Origin: Miltoncostaea marina
GTDB lineage: Bacteria > Actinomycetota > Thermoleophilia > Miltoncostaeales > Miltoncostaeaceae
Assembly: GCF_018141525.1 (NCBI RefSeq)
Contig: NZ_CP064655.1
Span: 1,116,001 to 1,180,000, forward strand
Length of the DNA: 64,000 nucleotides
Reading direction: 5' to 3'
In this document: piece by piece, positions 1 through 8,600 of the stretch
Position numbering within the stretch: the first letter of the stretch is position 1
How the letters are laid out: each line of letters begins with the position of its first letter
Translations under genes and position numbers: made by a program
The notes under the pieces: model-generated
What the model was told of the DNA's origin: nothing
Database searches by the model: none
The model's input: the letters and a program-made list of their open reading frames with translations, nothing else

Positions 1-188
1 GCCGGCCCGCGCCCCGCCCGCCGGGCCATGGCCAGCGCGCCCGTCACCCCGACCGCCGGGATCAGCAGCGCCTTCACCCACCAGGCCGACAGCGCCACCA
101 CCACCGGCGTCACCGCGTCGGCCCGCAGGGCCACGACGGCCTCGAGCACGGCCCGGTCGATCGCGACGAGGAGCTCGGCGGCGGCCAC
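1..188 (-). CDS. N-terminal fragment of a PAP2-like membrane phosphatase
   Basis: Only the first 62 codons lie in the window; the rest runs off the left edge. The reading frame starts at GTG (186-188) and gives an acidic amphipathic start (ELLVAIDRAVLEAVVALR) followed by a hydrophobic stretch (VVVALSAWWVKALLIPAVG). The pattern of a short lead, an 'IDRAV..' helix and a first membrane span resembles the start of PAP2/undecaprenyl-diphosphatase family proteins. The catalytic motifs are not in view, so the family is a guess. The start is supported by a TACCCT box 7 nt upstream. Confidence 0.45.
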   Translation of the reverse strand, partial: MAAAELLVAIDRAVLEAVVALRADAVTPVVVALSAWWVKALLIPAVGVTGALAMARRAGRGP

Positions 189-195
189 CCGGCGC

Positions 196-201
196 AGGGT
201 A
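196..201 (-). promoter_or_regulatory. -10 box TACCCT, leaderless-type
   Basis: TACCCT on the minus strand lies 7 nt before the GTG start at 188. The same TANNNT-to-start distance recurs at many genes in the window, so transcription probably begins at or beside the start codon. Confidence 0.45.
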
Positions 202-277
202 GCGCCGCCGTCCCGCCCGCCCCGGCACGCCGATCGACTTCGGCGCGCCTCACTTGGGGTGTAGGGTGCGGCTCGGC

Positions 278-394
278 GTGGCGAAGAAGTCGAAGAAGAA
301 GATCAAGATCAAGAAGCGCTGCTGCGAGTCGAAGCGGATGTGCGCCGGCTGCCCGCTGCGCCCCGAGAACCGGAGTCAGCGCAAGCGCGACTGA
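278..394 (+). CDS. 38-aa Lys/Arg/Cys-rich small protein
   Basis: GTG start at 278, TGA at 392-394. The product is a Lys-rich head (AKKSKKKIKIKKR) followed by a four-cysteine cluster (CCESKRMCAGCPL) and a basic tail. A paired Cys, then C-x2-C, then 'CPL' is the layout of small actinobacterial proteins of unknown function with a KCC...CxxCP signature; I recall the pattern but cannot search it. It probably binds a metal and perhaps nucleic acid, which is inference. A TAGGGT box (262-267) ends 10 nt before the start. An alternative in-frame GTG at 266 would overlap that box and is less likely. Confidence 0.6.
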   Translation: MAKKSKKKIKIKKRCCESKRMCAGCPLRPENRSQRKRD

Positions 395-436
395 CGCCCC
401 GGGGCCGGGCGGCCGCCCGCGCCCGGCGCCCGCCGG

Positions 437-960
437 CGTCCGAATGGACCTCGCGCGCGCCCGAGTGGACCGCTGCGGAACGGGCGCGGCGGCGACCGCT
501 GTGAGGCGCCCCCGCTCAGGCGGCGACCGCTGCGCCGCCGGGTCGCGGGCTCGTCGATGCCAAGTGGACCTCGGGCTCGCGGACAAGTGGACCCCACGTC
601 CGGAACGCTTCCTGCGGACCGGCGCCAGGCGCGCTGCTCAAGGCCCCCGGCGCCTCGTGCCCCGGGCCGCGGGACGGTCGATGCCAAGTGGACCTCGGGG
701 TCGCGGCCAAGTGGCACCCTCGTCCGGACGGGCCCGTGCGGCCGGTGTCAGGCGACGCTGCGCAGGGCCGCGATACGCCCCGGCCACGGCCCCTCCGCGG
801 TGCGTCCAAGTGGACCTCGGGCCCGCGGCCAAGTGGCCCCCTCGTCCGGACGCCCCCCCGGCTTGAGGCGAGCGACGCTGCTCAGGGGCCCCCGACCCCT
901 CCGCCGCCGCCCGCCCGCGCCGTACGCCGGAGTGGACCGCGGGCCCGGGTCCGATCGGCT
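437..960. repeat. Five degenerate ~122-bp tandem repeats with paired CAAGTGG boxes
   Basis: No gene is supported between 395 and 1000. Instead, units recur with starts near 441, 561, 685, 807 and 929 (periods 120, 124, 122, 122). In the three best units CAAGTGGACCTCGG is followed exactly 23 bp later by a second CAAGTGG (561/584, 685/708, 807/830), and the unit continues with CGTCCGGA and a GC-rich tail containing variants of GACGCTGCnCAGGG. The first unit is more degenerate (441/462) and the last keeps only one box. All six frames are open because of GC content. The regular paired boxes look like protein-binding or structured-RNA elements rather than coding sequence. Confidence 0.7.
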
Positions 961-1000
961 CCGGTGCCGCCAGGCCACCCGTCGGCGGCGAGGGCGGCCC

Positions 1001-1417
1001 TCAGGCCGGCGGGGCGTACCGGTGGTGGAGGTCGAGGGCGTTGCCGGACGGGTCGAGGAAGATCGCCTGGTGGCAGACGCCGCTGTCGATCGTCTCGCTG
1101 ACGAACACGACGCCCGTCGCCTCGAGCTCCTCGCGCGCCGCGGCGACGTCGTCGACGTGGAAGGCGATCGGGACGACGTGGGGGCGGAACTCCTGGCCGA
1201 AGGCCGTGGGGTCCATCACGGCGATGGTGAGCTGGCCGGCCTGGAACTCCTGGGCGGGCATGTCGCCCCAGCGCTTGCCGGCGGGCAGGCCGAGGACGGT
1301 TCCGTAGAAGCGCGCCGACTCCTCGAAGTCCCGGGCGGGGATCGTGACGAAGTCGACGCCGGAGATGCGGCTGGAGGCGCCGGCGGCGCCGGCGCCCGTG
1401 TCCGCGCTCGTGGTCAT
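1001..1417 (-). CDS. VOC (glyoxalase/bleomycin-resistance) family protein
   Basis: 138 aa, a single beta-alpha-beta-beta-beta pair module of the vicinal-oxygen-chelate fold. The first half contains 'VDFVTIPARDFEESARFYGT' followed by 'LGLPAGKRWG', and the second half has 'PIAFHVDDVAAAREELEA' and the terminal 'FLDPSGNALDLHHR' motif. VOC proteins act as metal-dependent lyases, dioxygenases or resistance proteins; the substrate here cannot be read from sequence. A GGGAG ribosome site lies 9 nt before the ATG. The gene stands alone, downstream of the tandem-repeat region and divergent from nothing obvious. Confidence 0.85.
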   Translation of the reverse strand: MTTSADTGAGAAGASSRISGVDFVTIPARDFEESARFYGTVLGLPAGKRWGDMPAQEFQAGQLTIAVMDPTAFGQEFRPHVVPIAFHVDDVAAAREELEATGVVFVSETIDSGVCHQAIFLDPSGNALDLHHRYAPPA

Positions 1418-1486
1418 TGACGTGTGCTCCCGGTCGCGTGGGTCTGGGCGCCGATCGTCCCACGCCCGGCGGCCGGCGCGCGCGGC

Positions 1487-1663
1487 TCAGGCGCGGCCGG
1501 CGCCGCGGCCCGCGCAGAGGCGCTCGCCCAGGCCCATGCAGGCCGGGCAGGTGCGCGGGGTGAGGCGGCCGCCGCGGACGAGCGCGACGTAGAGGCGCCG
1601 CTGCCCCCAGCAGGTGCCGCAGGGCGCCCAGACCGACTCGGGTGGTGCGGAGGGGATGCGCAT
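1487..1663 (-). CDS. Small zinc-ribbon-like protein (58 aa)
   Basis: ATG at 1661-1663, TGA at 1487-1489. The product carries two CxxC knuckles, CGTCWGQRRLY and, about 20 residues later, CPACMGLGERLC. This is the spacing of a single zinc ribbon and resembles DnaJ-like or 'tryptophan RNA-binding attenuator inhibitor'-like CxxCxG knuckles. Nothing else can be said about function. It lies between the VOC gene and the divergent oxidoreductase and is too short to be picked out by size. Confidence 0.6.
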   Translation of the reverse strand: MRIPSAPPESVWAPCGTCWGQRRLYVALVRGGRLTPRTCPACMGLGERLCAGRGAGRA

Positions 1664-1750
1664 GGGGCGAGTGTGGCGGCGTCGGGCACCGCGGCCCTTG
1701 GCCGCCGGGCCGATCTTCGCCGGGGCGGTCCTCGACCGGTGGGCGGGGTG

Positions 1751-1756
1751 TAGCGT
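1751..1756 (+). promoter_or_regulatory. -10 box TAGCGT before the oxidoreductase gene
   Basis: TAGCGT ends 8 nt before the ATG at 1765, with no Shine-Dalgarno sequence between. This fits a leaderless transcript and supports the chosen start over the longer open frame upstream. Confidence 0.5.
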
Positions 1757-1764
1757 CCCCGGCC

Positions 1765-2715
1765 ATGCGTGGCGTGAGCATCGGCGCGTGGGGAGCGCCG
1801 CCCGAGGTCGGCGAGCGGCCGGAGCCGGGCCGGGTCGCGGGGCGTGCGCTCGTGCGGGTGTCGCGGACCTCGGTCAACCCGCTCGACCTGGCGATCGGCG
1901 CCGGCCGCTTCTACGGGCCGCTGCCGGACCTGCCGTACACGCCGGGCGCGGAGGCGGTGGGGGAGGTGCTCGCCTCCGAGGCCCACGCGCCGGGCACGCG
2001 GGTGTGGTGCCTGCCGGTGGTCGGCGCGATGGCCGAGGTCGTGAGCGTGCCCGAGGAGTGGATGGTGCCGGTGCCGGAGGGGGTGCCGGACGACCTCGCC
2101 GTGGGCCTCGGCATCGCCGGCATGGCGGGGTGGATGTCGGTGCTCGACCGCGCCGCCCTCGTGCCGGGCGAGACGGCCGTGGTGCTGGGCGCCGGCGGCG
2201 TGGTGGGCCAGGTCGCGATCCAGGCGGCGCGATCGGCGGGCGCGGCGAGCGTCGTCGCCGTCTCGCGCGCCGCCGCGGGCCGCGAGCGGGCGCTGGCGCT
2301 GGGCGCCGACGTGGTGGTCGACGGCGGCGTGGAGGACCTGGCGGGCGCCATCGCCGAGGCCTGCCCGGACGGCGCCGACGTGGTGATCGACCCGGTCTGG
2401 GGGCCGCCGGCGATCGCGGCGATCCGCGCGCTGCGGCGCCGTGGGCGGCTGGTGCAGGTCGGCAACGCCGCCGCGCCGACCGCGGAGGTGCCGGCCGGCG
2501 CACTGCGCGGCGGGCTGCTCGACCTGCGCGGCTTCTCGCTGCTGATCGAGGACCCCGAGCGCGTCCGCGCCGCCTACTCGGAGATCGCCGCGGCGGCGCT
2601 GGCGGGCGAGGTCACGATGGACGTCGAGGTGGTTCCGCTGGACGCGCTGCCCGAGGCGTGGGCGCGCCAGTCGCGGGGAACGGGGGGTCGCAAGACCGTC
2701 GTCGCGGTGGGGTGA
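1765..2715 (+). CDS. Zinc-less alcohol dehydrogenase / quinone oxidoreductase-like protein
   Basis: 316 aa medium-chain dehydrogenase. An N-terminal GroES-like domain (residues ~1-120, with 'SVNPLDLAIGAG' and 'PYTPGAEAVGEV') precedes a Rossmann domain with the NAD(P) motif 'VVLGAGGVVGQVAIQAARSAGA' (around residues 135-155). The zinc-ligand Cys/His set of true alcohol dehydrogenases is missing, so a quinone-oxidoreductase or enoyl-reductase type activity with NADPH is likelier. The stop overlaps the GTG of the next gene by 4 nt, so the two are probably translated together, although their functions are not obviously linked. Confidence 0.85.
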   Translation: MRGVSIGAWGAPPEVGERPEPGRVAGRALVRVSRTSVNPLDLAIGAGRFYGPLPDLPYTPGAEAVGEVLASEAHAPGTRVWCLPVVGAMAEVVSVPEEWMVPVPEGVPDDLAVGLGIAGMAGWMSVLDRAALVPGETAVVLGAGGVVGQVAIQAARSAGAASVVAVSRAAAGRERALALGADVVVDGGVEDLAGAIAEACPDGADVVIDPVWGPPAIAAIRALRRRGRLVQVGNAAAPTAEVPAGALRGGLLDLRGFSLLIEDPERVRAAYSEIAAAALAGEVTMDVEVVPLDALPEAWARQSRGTGGRKTVVAVG

Positions 2716-4250
2716 GCTTCCGCGACGACATGGCCGCCGGGTACGCCGCCGCGGGGGCGACCCTGCCGCTCGGGCGCCCGTTCCCGCCGGGCGAGGCGCC
2801 GGACACGGCCGTGGAGGTGGGCATCCCGCTGGCCCTGGCCAACCGCCACGGGCTCATCGCCGGCGCCACCGGCACCGGCAAGACGCGGACCCTGCAGCTG
2901 CTGGCCGAAGGCCTCTCCGCCGCAGGCGTCCCGGTCTTCGCCGCCGACATGAAGGGCGACCTCGCGGGCCTCGGCGCGCCCGGGGACGCGGGCGAGCGCG
3001 TCACGGCGCGCGCCCGCGAGCTGGCGGTGGACTGGTCCCCCGCCGCCGTGCCGGTGGAGCTGCTCTCGCTGACCGGCGAGGGCGGCGCGGCGGTGCGGGC
3101 CACGGTGAGCGAGTTCGGCCCGACGCTGCTGGCGAAGGTGCTCGGCTGCAACGAGACCCAGGAGGCGAGCCTCTCGCTGGTGTTCCGCCACTGCGACGCG
3201 GCGGGGCTGCCGCTGGTCGACCTCGAGGACCTGCGCGCCGCGCTGGCCTGGCTGACCGGCCCCGGCAAGGCCGAGCTGACGGCGATCGGCGGCATCCCGA
3301 CCGCCACGGCGGGGGTGCTGCTGCGCAAGGTCGCCCAGCTCGAGGGCGAGGGCGGGGACCTGTTCTTCGGCGAGCCGGCCTTCGAGGTGGCCGACCTCGT
3401 GCGGACGAGCCCCGACGGGCGCGGCGTGGTGTCGGTGCTCGACCTGGTGACCGTCGCGCGGCGGCCGGCCCTCTTCTCGACGTTCCTGATGTGGCTGCTC
3501 GCCGAGCTGTTCGAGCGGCTGCCCGAGGTGGGCGACCCGGAGCGCCCGGTGCTGGTGTTCGTGTTCGACGAGGCGCACCTGCTGTTCGACGACGCCTCGG
3601 ACGCCTTCCTCGACGCCGTGGCCCAGACCGTGCGGCTGATCCGCTCGAAGGGGGTGGGCGTCTACTTCGTCACCCAGCTGCCGACCGACATCCCCGACGA
3701 GGTGCTCGCCCAGCTCGGCCACCGGGTGCAGCACGCCGTGCGCGCCTTCACCCCGCGCGACGCGCGGGCGCTGTCGGCGGTCGTCGAGACCTTCCCCGCC
3801 ACGGCGCGCTACGACCTGGCGGAGACGCTGCGCTCGATGGGCACCGGGGAGGCGGTCGTGACCGTCCTCGACGAGCGCGGCGTGCCGACGCCGGTGGCGG
3901 CGACGCGGCTCTTCCCGCCGCGCTCGCGCATGGCGCCGCTGTCGCCGGAGGAACGCGCCGCGGCGCTGGCGGCGTCGCCGCTGCCGGCCCGCTACGGCGA
4001 GCGCCTCGACCGCGAGAGCGCCGCCGAGCTGCTGGAGGCGCGCATGGCGGGCGACGCGGCCCGCGCCGAGCGGGTGCGCGAGTCGGCCCGGCGCACCCCG
4101 CCGGCGGGCGGAGGGGGGCGCCGCCGGGCGCCCGCCCCCAGCGACCCGTCGCCGCTCGGCCGCGTGGAGGAGGTGCTCGGCTCGCCGCTCGGCCGCCGGG
4201 TCACCCGCGAGGTGGTGCGCGGGATCTTCGGGATGCTGCTCCGCCGGTAG
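2712..4250 (+). CDS. HerA-like helicase / DUF853 P-loop ATPase
   Basis: 512 aa from a GTG (2712) that overlaps the previous stop (GTGA). Walker A is GATGTGKT near residue 50 and Walker B is VLVFVFDEAHLLF near residue 280, followed by the 'GVGVYFVTQLPTDIPDEVLAQLGHR' region that is typical of the HerA/FtsK-related DUF853 (YjgR-type) ATPases. The C-terminus is a low-complexity Pro/Arg linker and a short helix ending in 'IFGMLLRR'. Family members form hexameric DNA translocases or have unknown roles. It is cytoplasmic, with no signal or membrane segment. Confidence 0.88.
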   Translation: MSFRDDMAAGYAAAGATLPLGRPFPPGEAPDTAVEVGIPLALANRHGLIAGATGTGKTRTLQLLAEGLSAAGVPVFAADMKGDLAGLGAPGDAGERVTARARELAVDWSPAAVPVELLSLTGEGGAAVRATVSEFGPTLLAKVLGCNETQEASLSLVFRHCDAAGLPLVDLEDLRAALAWLTGPGKAELTAIGGIPTATAGVLLRKVAQLEGEGGDLFFGEPAFEVADLVRTSPDGRGVVSVLDLVTVARRPALFSTFLMWLLAELFERLPEVGDPERPVLVFVFDEAHLLFDDASDAFLDAVAQTVRLIRSKGVGVYFVTQLPTDIPDEVLAQLGHRVQHAVRAFTPRDARALSAVVETFPATARYDLAETLRSMGTGEAVVTVLDERGVPTPVAATRLFPPRSRMAPLSPEERAAALAASPLPARYGERLDRESAAELLEARMAGDAARAERVRESARRTPPAGGGGRRRAPAPSDPSPLGRVEEVLGSPLGRRVTREVVRGIFGMLLRR

Positions 4251-4262
4251 GGCCGGGGGCGC

Positions 4263-4550
4263 TCAGCCCCGCACGTCGACCGCGACCTCGTAGACCTCGA
4301 CCGGTCCCCGGGTGCCCATGTCCCCGGGCGGGCTCATCGCCCCGAGGGCGGCGTCGCCGGTCCGCAGGTCCTCCTCGGAGGCGAACAGCACGATCGCGAT
4401 CGCGCTGCCGTCGTCGCCCACGAGCAGCGTGAAGCCCTGCGCGGGCACTCCCTCGGGCGGACCGCCGTCCGCCCGGGCCGCGATCTCCCGCGCCGCGGCC
4501 CGGACGGCATCGGGGTCGCCTCCCTGCCATCGTGCGACTCGAGCCAGCAT
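4263..4550 (-). CDS. Conserved hypothetical protein (95 aa)
   Basis: Starts at ATG 4548-4550 behind GGGAGGT, a good ribosome site. The product (MLARVARWQGGDPDAVRAA...) has the shape of a small ferredoxin-like/dimeric alpha-beta barrel protein: a 'GFTLLVGDDGSAIAIVLFASEEDLRTGDAAL' strand-helix unit and a final 'GPVEVYEVAVDV' strand. Such proteins are often annotated as antibiotic-biosynthesis-monooxygenase-like or of unknown function. It is convergent with the HerA-like gene and divergent from the lyase gene. Confidence 0.7.
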   Translation of the reverse strand: MLARVARWQGGDPDAVRAAAREIAARADGGPPEGVPAQGFTLLVGDDGSAIAIVLFASEEDLRTGDAALGAMSPPGDMGTRGPVEVYEVAVDVRG

Positions 4551-4625
4551 CACGCACCTCCCGGCTGACGGTGGTCCGCCCACCGTACGACCGCGCCGCC
4601 GCTGCCGGCAACGCCGCGATCGCCG

Positions 4626-4631
4626 TAGCAT
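4626..4631 (+). promoter_or_regulatory. -10 box TAGCAT before the CitE-like lyase
   Basis: TAGCAT is 6 nt before the GTG at 4638. It lies in the divergent gap with the small gene at 4263-4550. Confidence 0.5.
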
Positions 4632-4637
4632 CGGGGG

Positions 4638-5576
4638 GTGCGCACCTCCCCCCGCCCGCCCCGCGCCCGCCGCAGCTGCCACGTCGTGCCGGGCTCGAGC
4701 TCGCGGATGCTCGCGAAGGCCGCCGGGCTGGCGGCCGACGAGGTGATCATCGACCTGGAGGACTCGGTCGCCGCGGGCGCGAAGGGCGACGAGGCGCGCG
4801 CGGCGGTCGCGGCCGCGCTCGTCGGCGGGCTGGCGGCGCGCACCCGCGCCGTGCGCGTGAACGCGGTCGACACGCCGTTCTGCCACCGCGACCTCGTGGG
4901 CGTCGTCGAGCGGGCCGGCGCGGCGGTCGACGTGGTGGTGCTGCCGAAGGTCGACGAGCCCGGCCACGTGGGGTTCGCCCACCACCTGCTGTCGGCGCTC
5001 GAGGCGGAGCTCGGGCTGGCGCCGTGCGCGATCGGCCTGGAGGCGCAGATCGAGACCGCCGCCGGCCTCGCCGCCGCGGAGGCGATCGCCGCGGCCTGCC
5101 CGGAGCGCCTGGAGGCCCTGGTGCTGGGCCCCGGCGACCTCGCCGCCTCGCTCGGCATGCCCGGCACCTCGATCGGCGCGCCCGTGCCCGGCTACCCCGG
5201 GGACGGCTGGCACTACGCGCTCGCCCGGGTGCTCGTGGCCGCGCGGGCCCACGGCCTGCAGGCGGTCGACGGCCCGTACGCGGCGATCGCCGACGGCGAG
5301 GGCCTCGAGGCGTCGGCCCGCCGCTCGCGGGCGCTCGGCTACGACGGCAAGTGGAGCATCCACCCGTCGCAGATCGCGGCCCTCGACGAGGTCTACGGCG
5401 TGCCCGCCGACGAGCTTGAGCGCGCCGAGCGGGTGCTCGCCGCGCACGCCGCGGCGGCCGCCCGCGGCGAGGGGGCCGCCTCGCTGGACGGCGAGATGAT
5501 CGACGAGGCCACCCGCGCCATGGCCGAGCGGCTGGTGGCGCGGGCGCGGCTCGTCCGGGGGACCGGCCCGGCCTGA
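4638..5576 (+). CDS. HpcH/HpaI aldolase / CitE-like CoA-ester lyase
   Basis: 312 aa TIM-barrel lyase. Conserved features are 'DEVIIDLEDSVAAGAK' near residue 40, 'LEAQIETAAGL' (Mg-binding Glu) near 135, 'LGPGDLAASLG' near 165, and 'KWSIHPSQIAALDEVY' near 240, all in the order typical of citrate-lyase beta/malyl-CoA lyase proteins. It likely cleaves or forms a (S)-malyl- or methylmalyl-type CoA ester; the exact substrate is open. It stands alone, so it is not part of a citDEF operon. Confidence 0.85.
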   Translation: MRTSPRPPRARRSCHVVPGSSSRMLAKAAGLAADEVIIDLEDSVAAGAKGDEARAAVAAALVGGLAARTRAVRVNAVDTPFCHRDLVGVVERAGAAVDVVVLPKVDEPGHVGFAHHLLSALEAELGLAPCAIGLEAQIETAAGLAAAEAIAAACPERLEALVLGPGDLAASLGMPGTSIGAPVPGYPGDGWHYALARVLVAARAHGLQAVDGPYAAIADGEGLEASARRSRALGYDGKWSIHPSQIAALDEVYGVPADELERAERVLAAHAAAAARGEGAASLDGEMIDEATRAMAERLVARARLVRGTGPA

Positions 5577-5694
5577 CGCCGCGCAGGTTCCGGCGGTTCG
5601 CACCGCCCGGACTGGACGTTCGGCGCTCCGATCTACCCCCTCGGGCGGCCTCGCCGGCTTGCGGATACAGGCGCCGGACGAAAGGCTTTCGCAA

Positions 5695-8600
5695 GTGATT
5701 GGTCTCGAACAAGCGCGCATCCTCGTCGCCGAGGACCGCGAGGCCCTGGCGGACGCCGCCGTGCGGGTGCTCGCCGCCGCCGGCCTGCCGGTGGCCGCGC
5801 GGTGCTCGGGCGGCGCCGAGGGGGTGGCCCGCGAGCTGGACGCCGCCCCGGCCGACCTGGTCGTGCTCGCGAGCGTCGCGCCGCTCGCGACGGCGCAGCG
5901 GGTGCTGGAGGACGTCCGCCGCCGCCGCCTCGACGTGCCGTGCGTCGTGGTGTCGGCGGACGACGCCACCGACACGGCGGTCGAGCTCATCCGCGCCGGC
6001 GCCGTGAACTACGTGCTGGCCGACCGCGTGGCGCGGCTGCCCGCGATCGTCGAGCGCGAGCTGCGCGACCGCGCCGAGCGCGAGCGCCGGCGCCGGGCCG
6101 AGCAGGCGGCCGCGGGCCTCAACGACCGCCTGACCGGGCTCATGCGCGCCGCCCGCGGCATGGCCGTCATCATCGCCGACGCGCGCGGCCGGATCACCGA
6201 CTGGGGCGAGGGCGCCGAGCGCCTGCTCGGCCACCCGGCCGCGGCGGTGGTGGGCGCCGCCGACCTGACGATCGCCCACCCGCCCGAGGAGCTCGCCCAC
6301 CTGATGGCCGAGCTCGGCGCGGACGGCCCGCTCGACGCGCTGCTGCGCAGCGCCCGCGAAGGGCGGTCGGCGTCGGGCGAGTCGGCCATGGTGCGCGCCG
6401 ACGGCAGCCGCGTGCCGGTGTCGCGCACGATCGTGCCGATCGAGTCGGCCGCGGGGCGGCCGACCGGCTACGTGGTGCTCGCCCGCGACATCACCCGCAA
6501 GCGCCGGCGCGAGGAGGAGGAGGCCGCGCTGCAGCGGGTCGCCACGACGGTCGCCGCCGAGATGGACGCGCAGGCGATCTTCGACTGCATCGCCCGCGAG
6601 GCGGCCGCGCTGCTGGGCGCCGAGAGCGCCGGCGTGACCCGGTTCGACGGCGACACCGCCGTGGAGGTCGCCGCCTGGGCGGCGCCGGGGGTGGCCACGA
6701 TCGCGCTGGGGCAGACGACCCCGCTCGACGGCGACTCGCCGATCGCCCGGGTGGCCCGCAGCGGCCGCAGCGAGCGCATCGAGGACGTCGCGGCCCACAT
6801 CGACGACGGCACCGCCGAGGCGTGGGGCGGCGCGCCCGACGTGCAGGGCGTGCTGGTGTGCCCCGTGCGGGCGCGCGGACGGCTGTGGGGCGCGCTGCGC
6901 GTGGGCTCCTCCCGCCGCGCGGCCTTCGGCCCGGAGGACGAGCGGCGGCTGGGCCGCTTCTGCGAGATCACCGGCCTGGCGATCGCCAACGCCGAGGCGC
7001 GCGAGCGCATCGTGGCCGAGACGGTCGCGGGCGTCTTCCGCGGCGAGCACGACGCCGGCGAGACGCTCGACATGATCGTCGCCTCGGCCCGGCGCGCCCT
7101 CAACCCGGACCGGGTGACCTGCTACGTGCACCGCGGCGGCAGCCCCGAGGTGACCGGCGTCCACACCACCGAGGCCGACCCGGTGCGGCGGGCGTACCTG
7201 CGCGAGGCCGTCGGGATGCCTCTCGAGCGGATGCCCGTGTGGCGGCTGCTGCAGGAGTCGGAGTCGCCGACGCTCGTGCTGGGCGACGTGCGCGCCCATC
7301 CCCAGATCCCCGACGCGGTCGCCCGCGCGCTCGGCGCCGGCGCCCTGGTGGGCATGCGCCTCGAGCACCCCTCGGTGGGCGCGGACGGCGGCCGCGAGCT
7401 GCTCGGCACCCTGTTCCTCACCTACCGGCGGCCGCGCGAGTTCACGCCGGGCGAGCGGGCGGTGATGGAGAGCCTCGCCGGCCTGGCGGCGATCGCGCTC
7501 GCCAACGCCCGCCTGAGCGAGGCGACGGCCCGCACGCGCGCCGAGGTCGAGGCGCGCTCGGCCACCGACCCGCTCACCGGGCTGGCCAACCACCGCGCCT
7601 TCCAGGAGCGGCTCTCTCAGGAGGCGACGCGGGCCCACCGCCACGAGCGCAGCCTCTCGCTGGCGCTCATCGACATCGACCGCTTCCGACGGGTCAACGA
7701 GGAGCACGGCCACGAGGTGGGCGACGAGGTGCTGGTCGGGATCGCCCGCCTGCTCACCGCGGCCGCCCGCGAGACCGACGTCATCGCCCGCGTCGGCGGG
7801 GAGGAGATCGCCTGGCTGATGCCCGAGACCGAGGCGATGGAGGCCTGGCAGGCGGTCGACCGCGCCCGCGAGGCGATCGCCCGCACCACCCTCCCCGGGG
7901 TGGGGCGCGTGACCGTGTCGGCCGGCGTCTGCGACCTCACCCAGTCCGGCTCGTCGGGCGAGCTGCTGCGGCTGGCCGAGGGGGCGCTCTACTGGGCCAA
8001 GCAGCACGGCCGCGACGTGGCCTTCCTCTACTCGCCCGAGGTGGTCGAGGAGCTGTCGGCCGAGGAGCGCGCCGAGCGGCTCCAGCGCATGCAGGCGCTC
8101 CAGAGCATCCGCGTGCTGGCCCGCGCCGTGGACGCGAAGGACACCTCGACGCGCGAGCACTCCGAGCGGGTCGCCGACCTGGCCGTGGCGCTGGCCGCCG
8201 AGCTCGGCTGGGACGGCGAGCGCCTGGTGCGGCTGCGCGAGGCGGGCCTGGTGCACGACGTCGGCAAGATCGGCGTGCCCGACCGCATCCTCTTCAAGCC
8301 CGACCGGCTCACCCCGGAGGAGTACGCCGACATCAAGCGCCACGCCGAGATCGGCGCCGAGATGGTGGCCGACGTGCTCACCGAGGAGCAGGTCGCCTGG
8401 GTGCGCGGCCACCACGAGCGCTGGGACGGGCGCGGCTACCCCGACGGGCTCGCCGGCGAGGACATCCCCGACGGCGCCCAGGTGCTCGCCCTGGCCGACG
8501 CCTGGGACGTCATGACCTCAGCGCGGCCGTATCACGTGCCGCTGGGGATGGCCGACGCCGAGGCGGAGATCCGCCGTTGCCGTGGCGCCCAGTTCGCCGA

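Noticed and set aside
437-960. CRISPR array at the tandem repeats
   Set aside because: Units are ~122 bp, degenerate, and the intervening sequence is itself related between units; no cas genes nearby.
444-1420. Several long overlapping open frames on both strands between 400 and 1400
   Set aside because: They are open because of GC content, consist of Arg/Pro/Gly-rich low-complexity sequence, and cover the tandem repeats and the antisense of the VOC gene.
4747-8415. 1,222-codon open frame on the minus strand
   Set aside because: It is the antisense of the lyase and HD-GYP genes, whose domain motifs are unmistakable on the plus strand.
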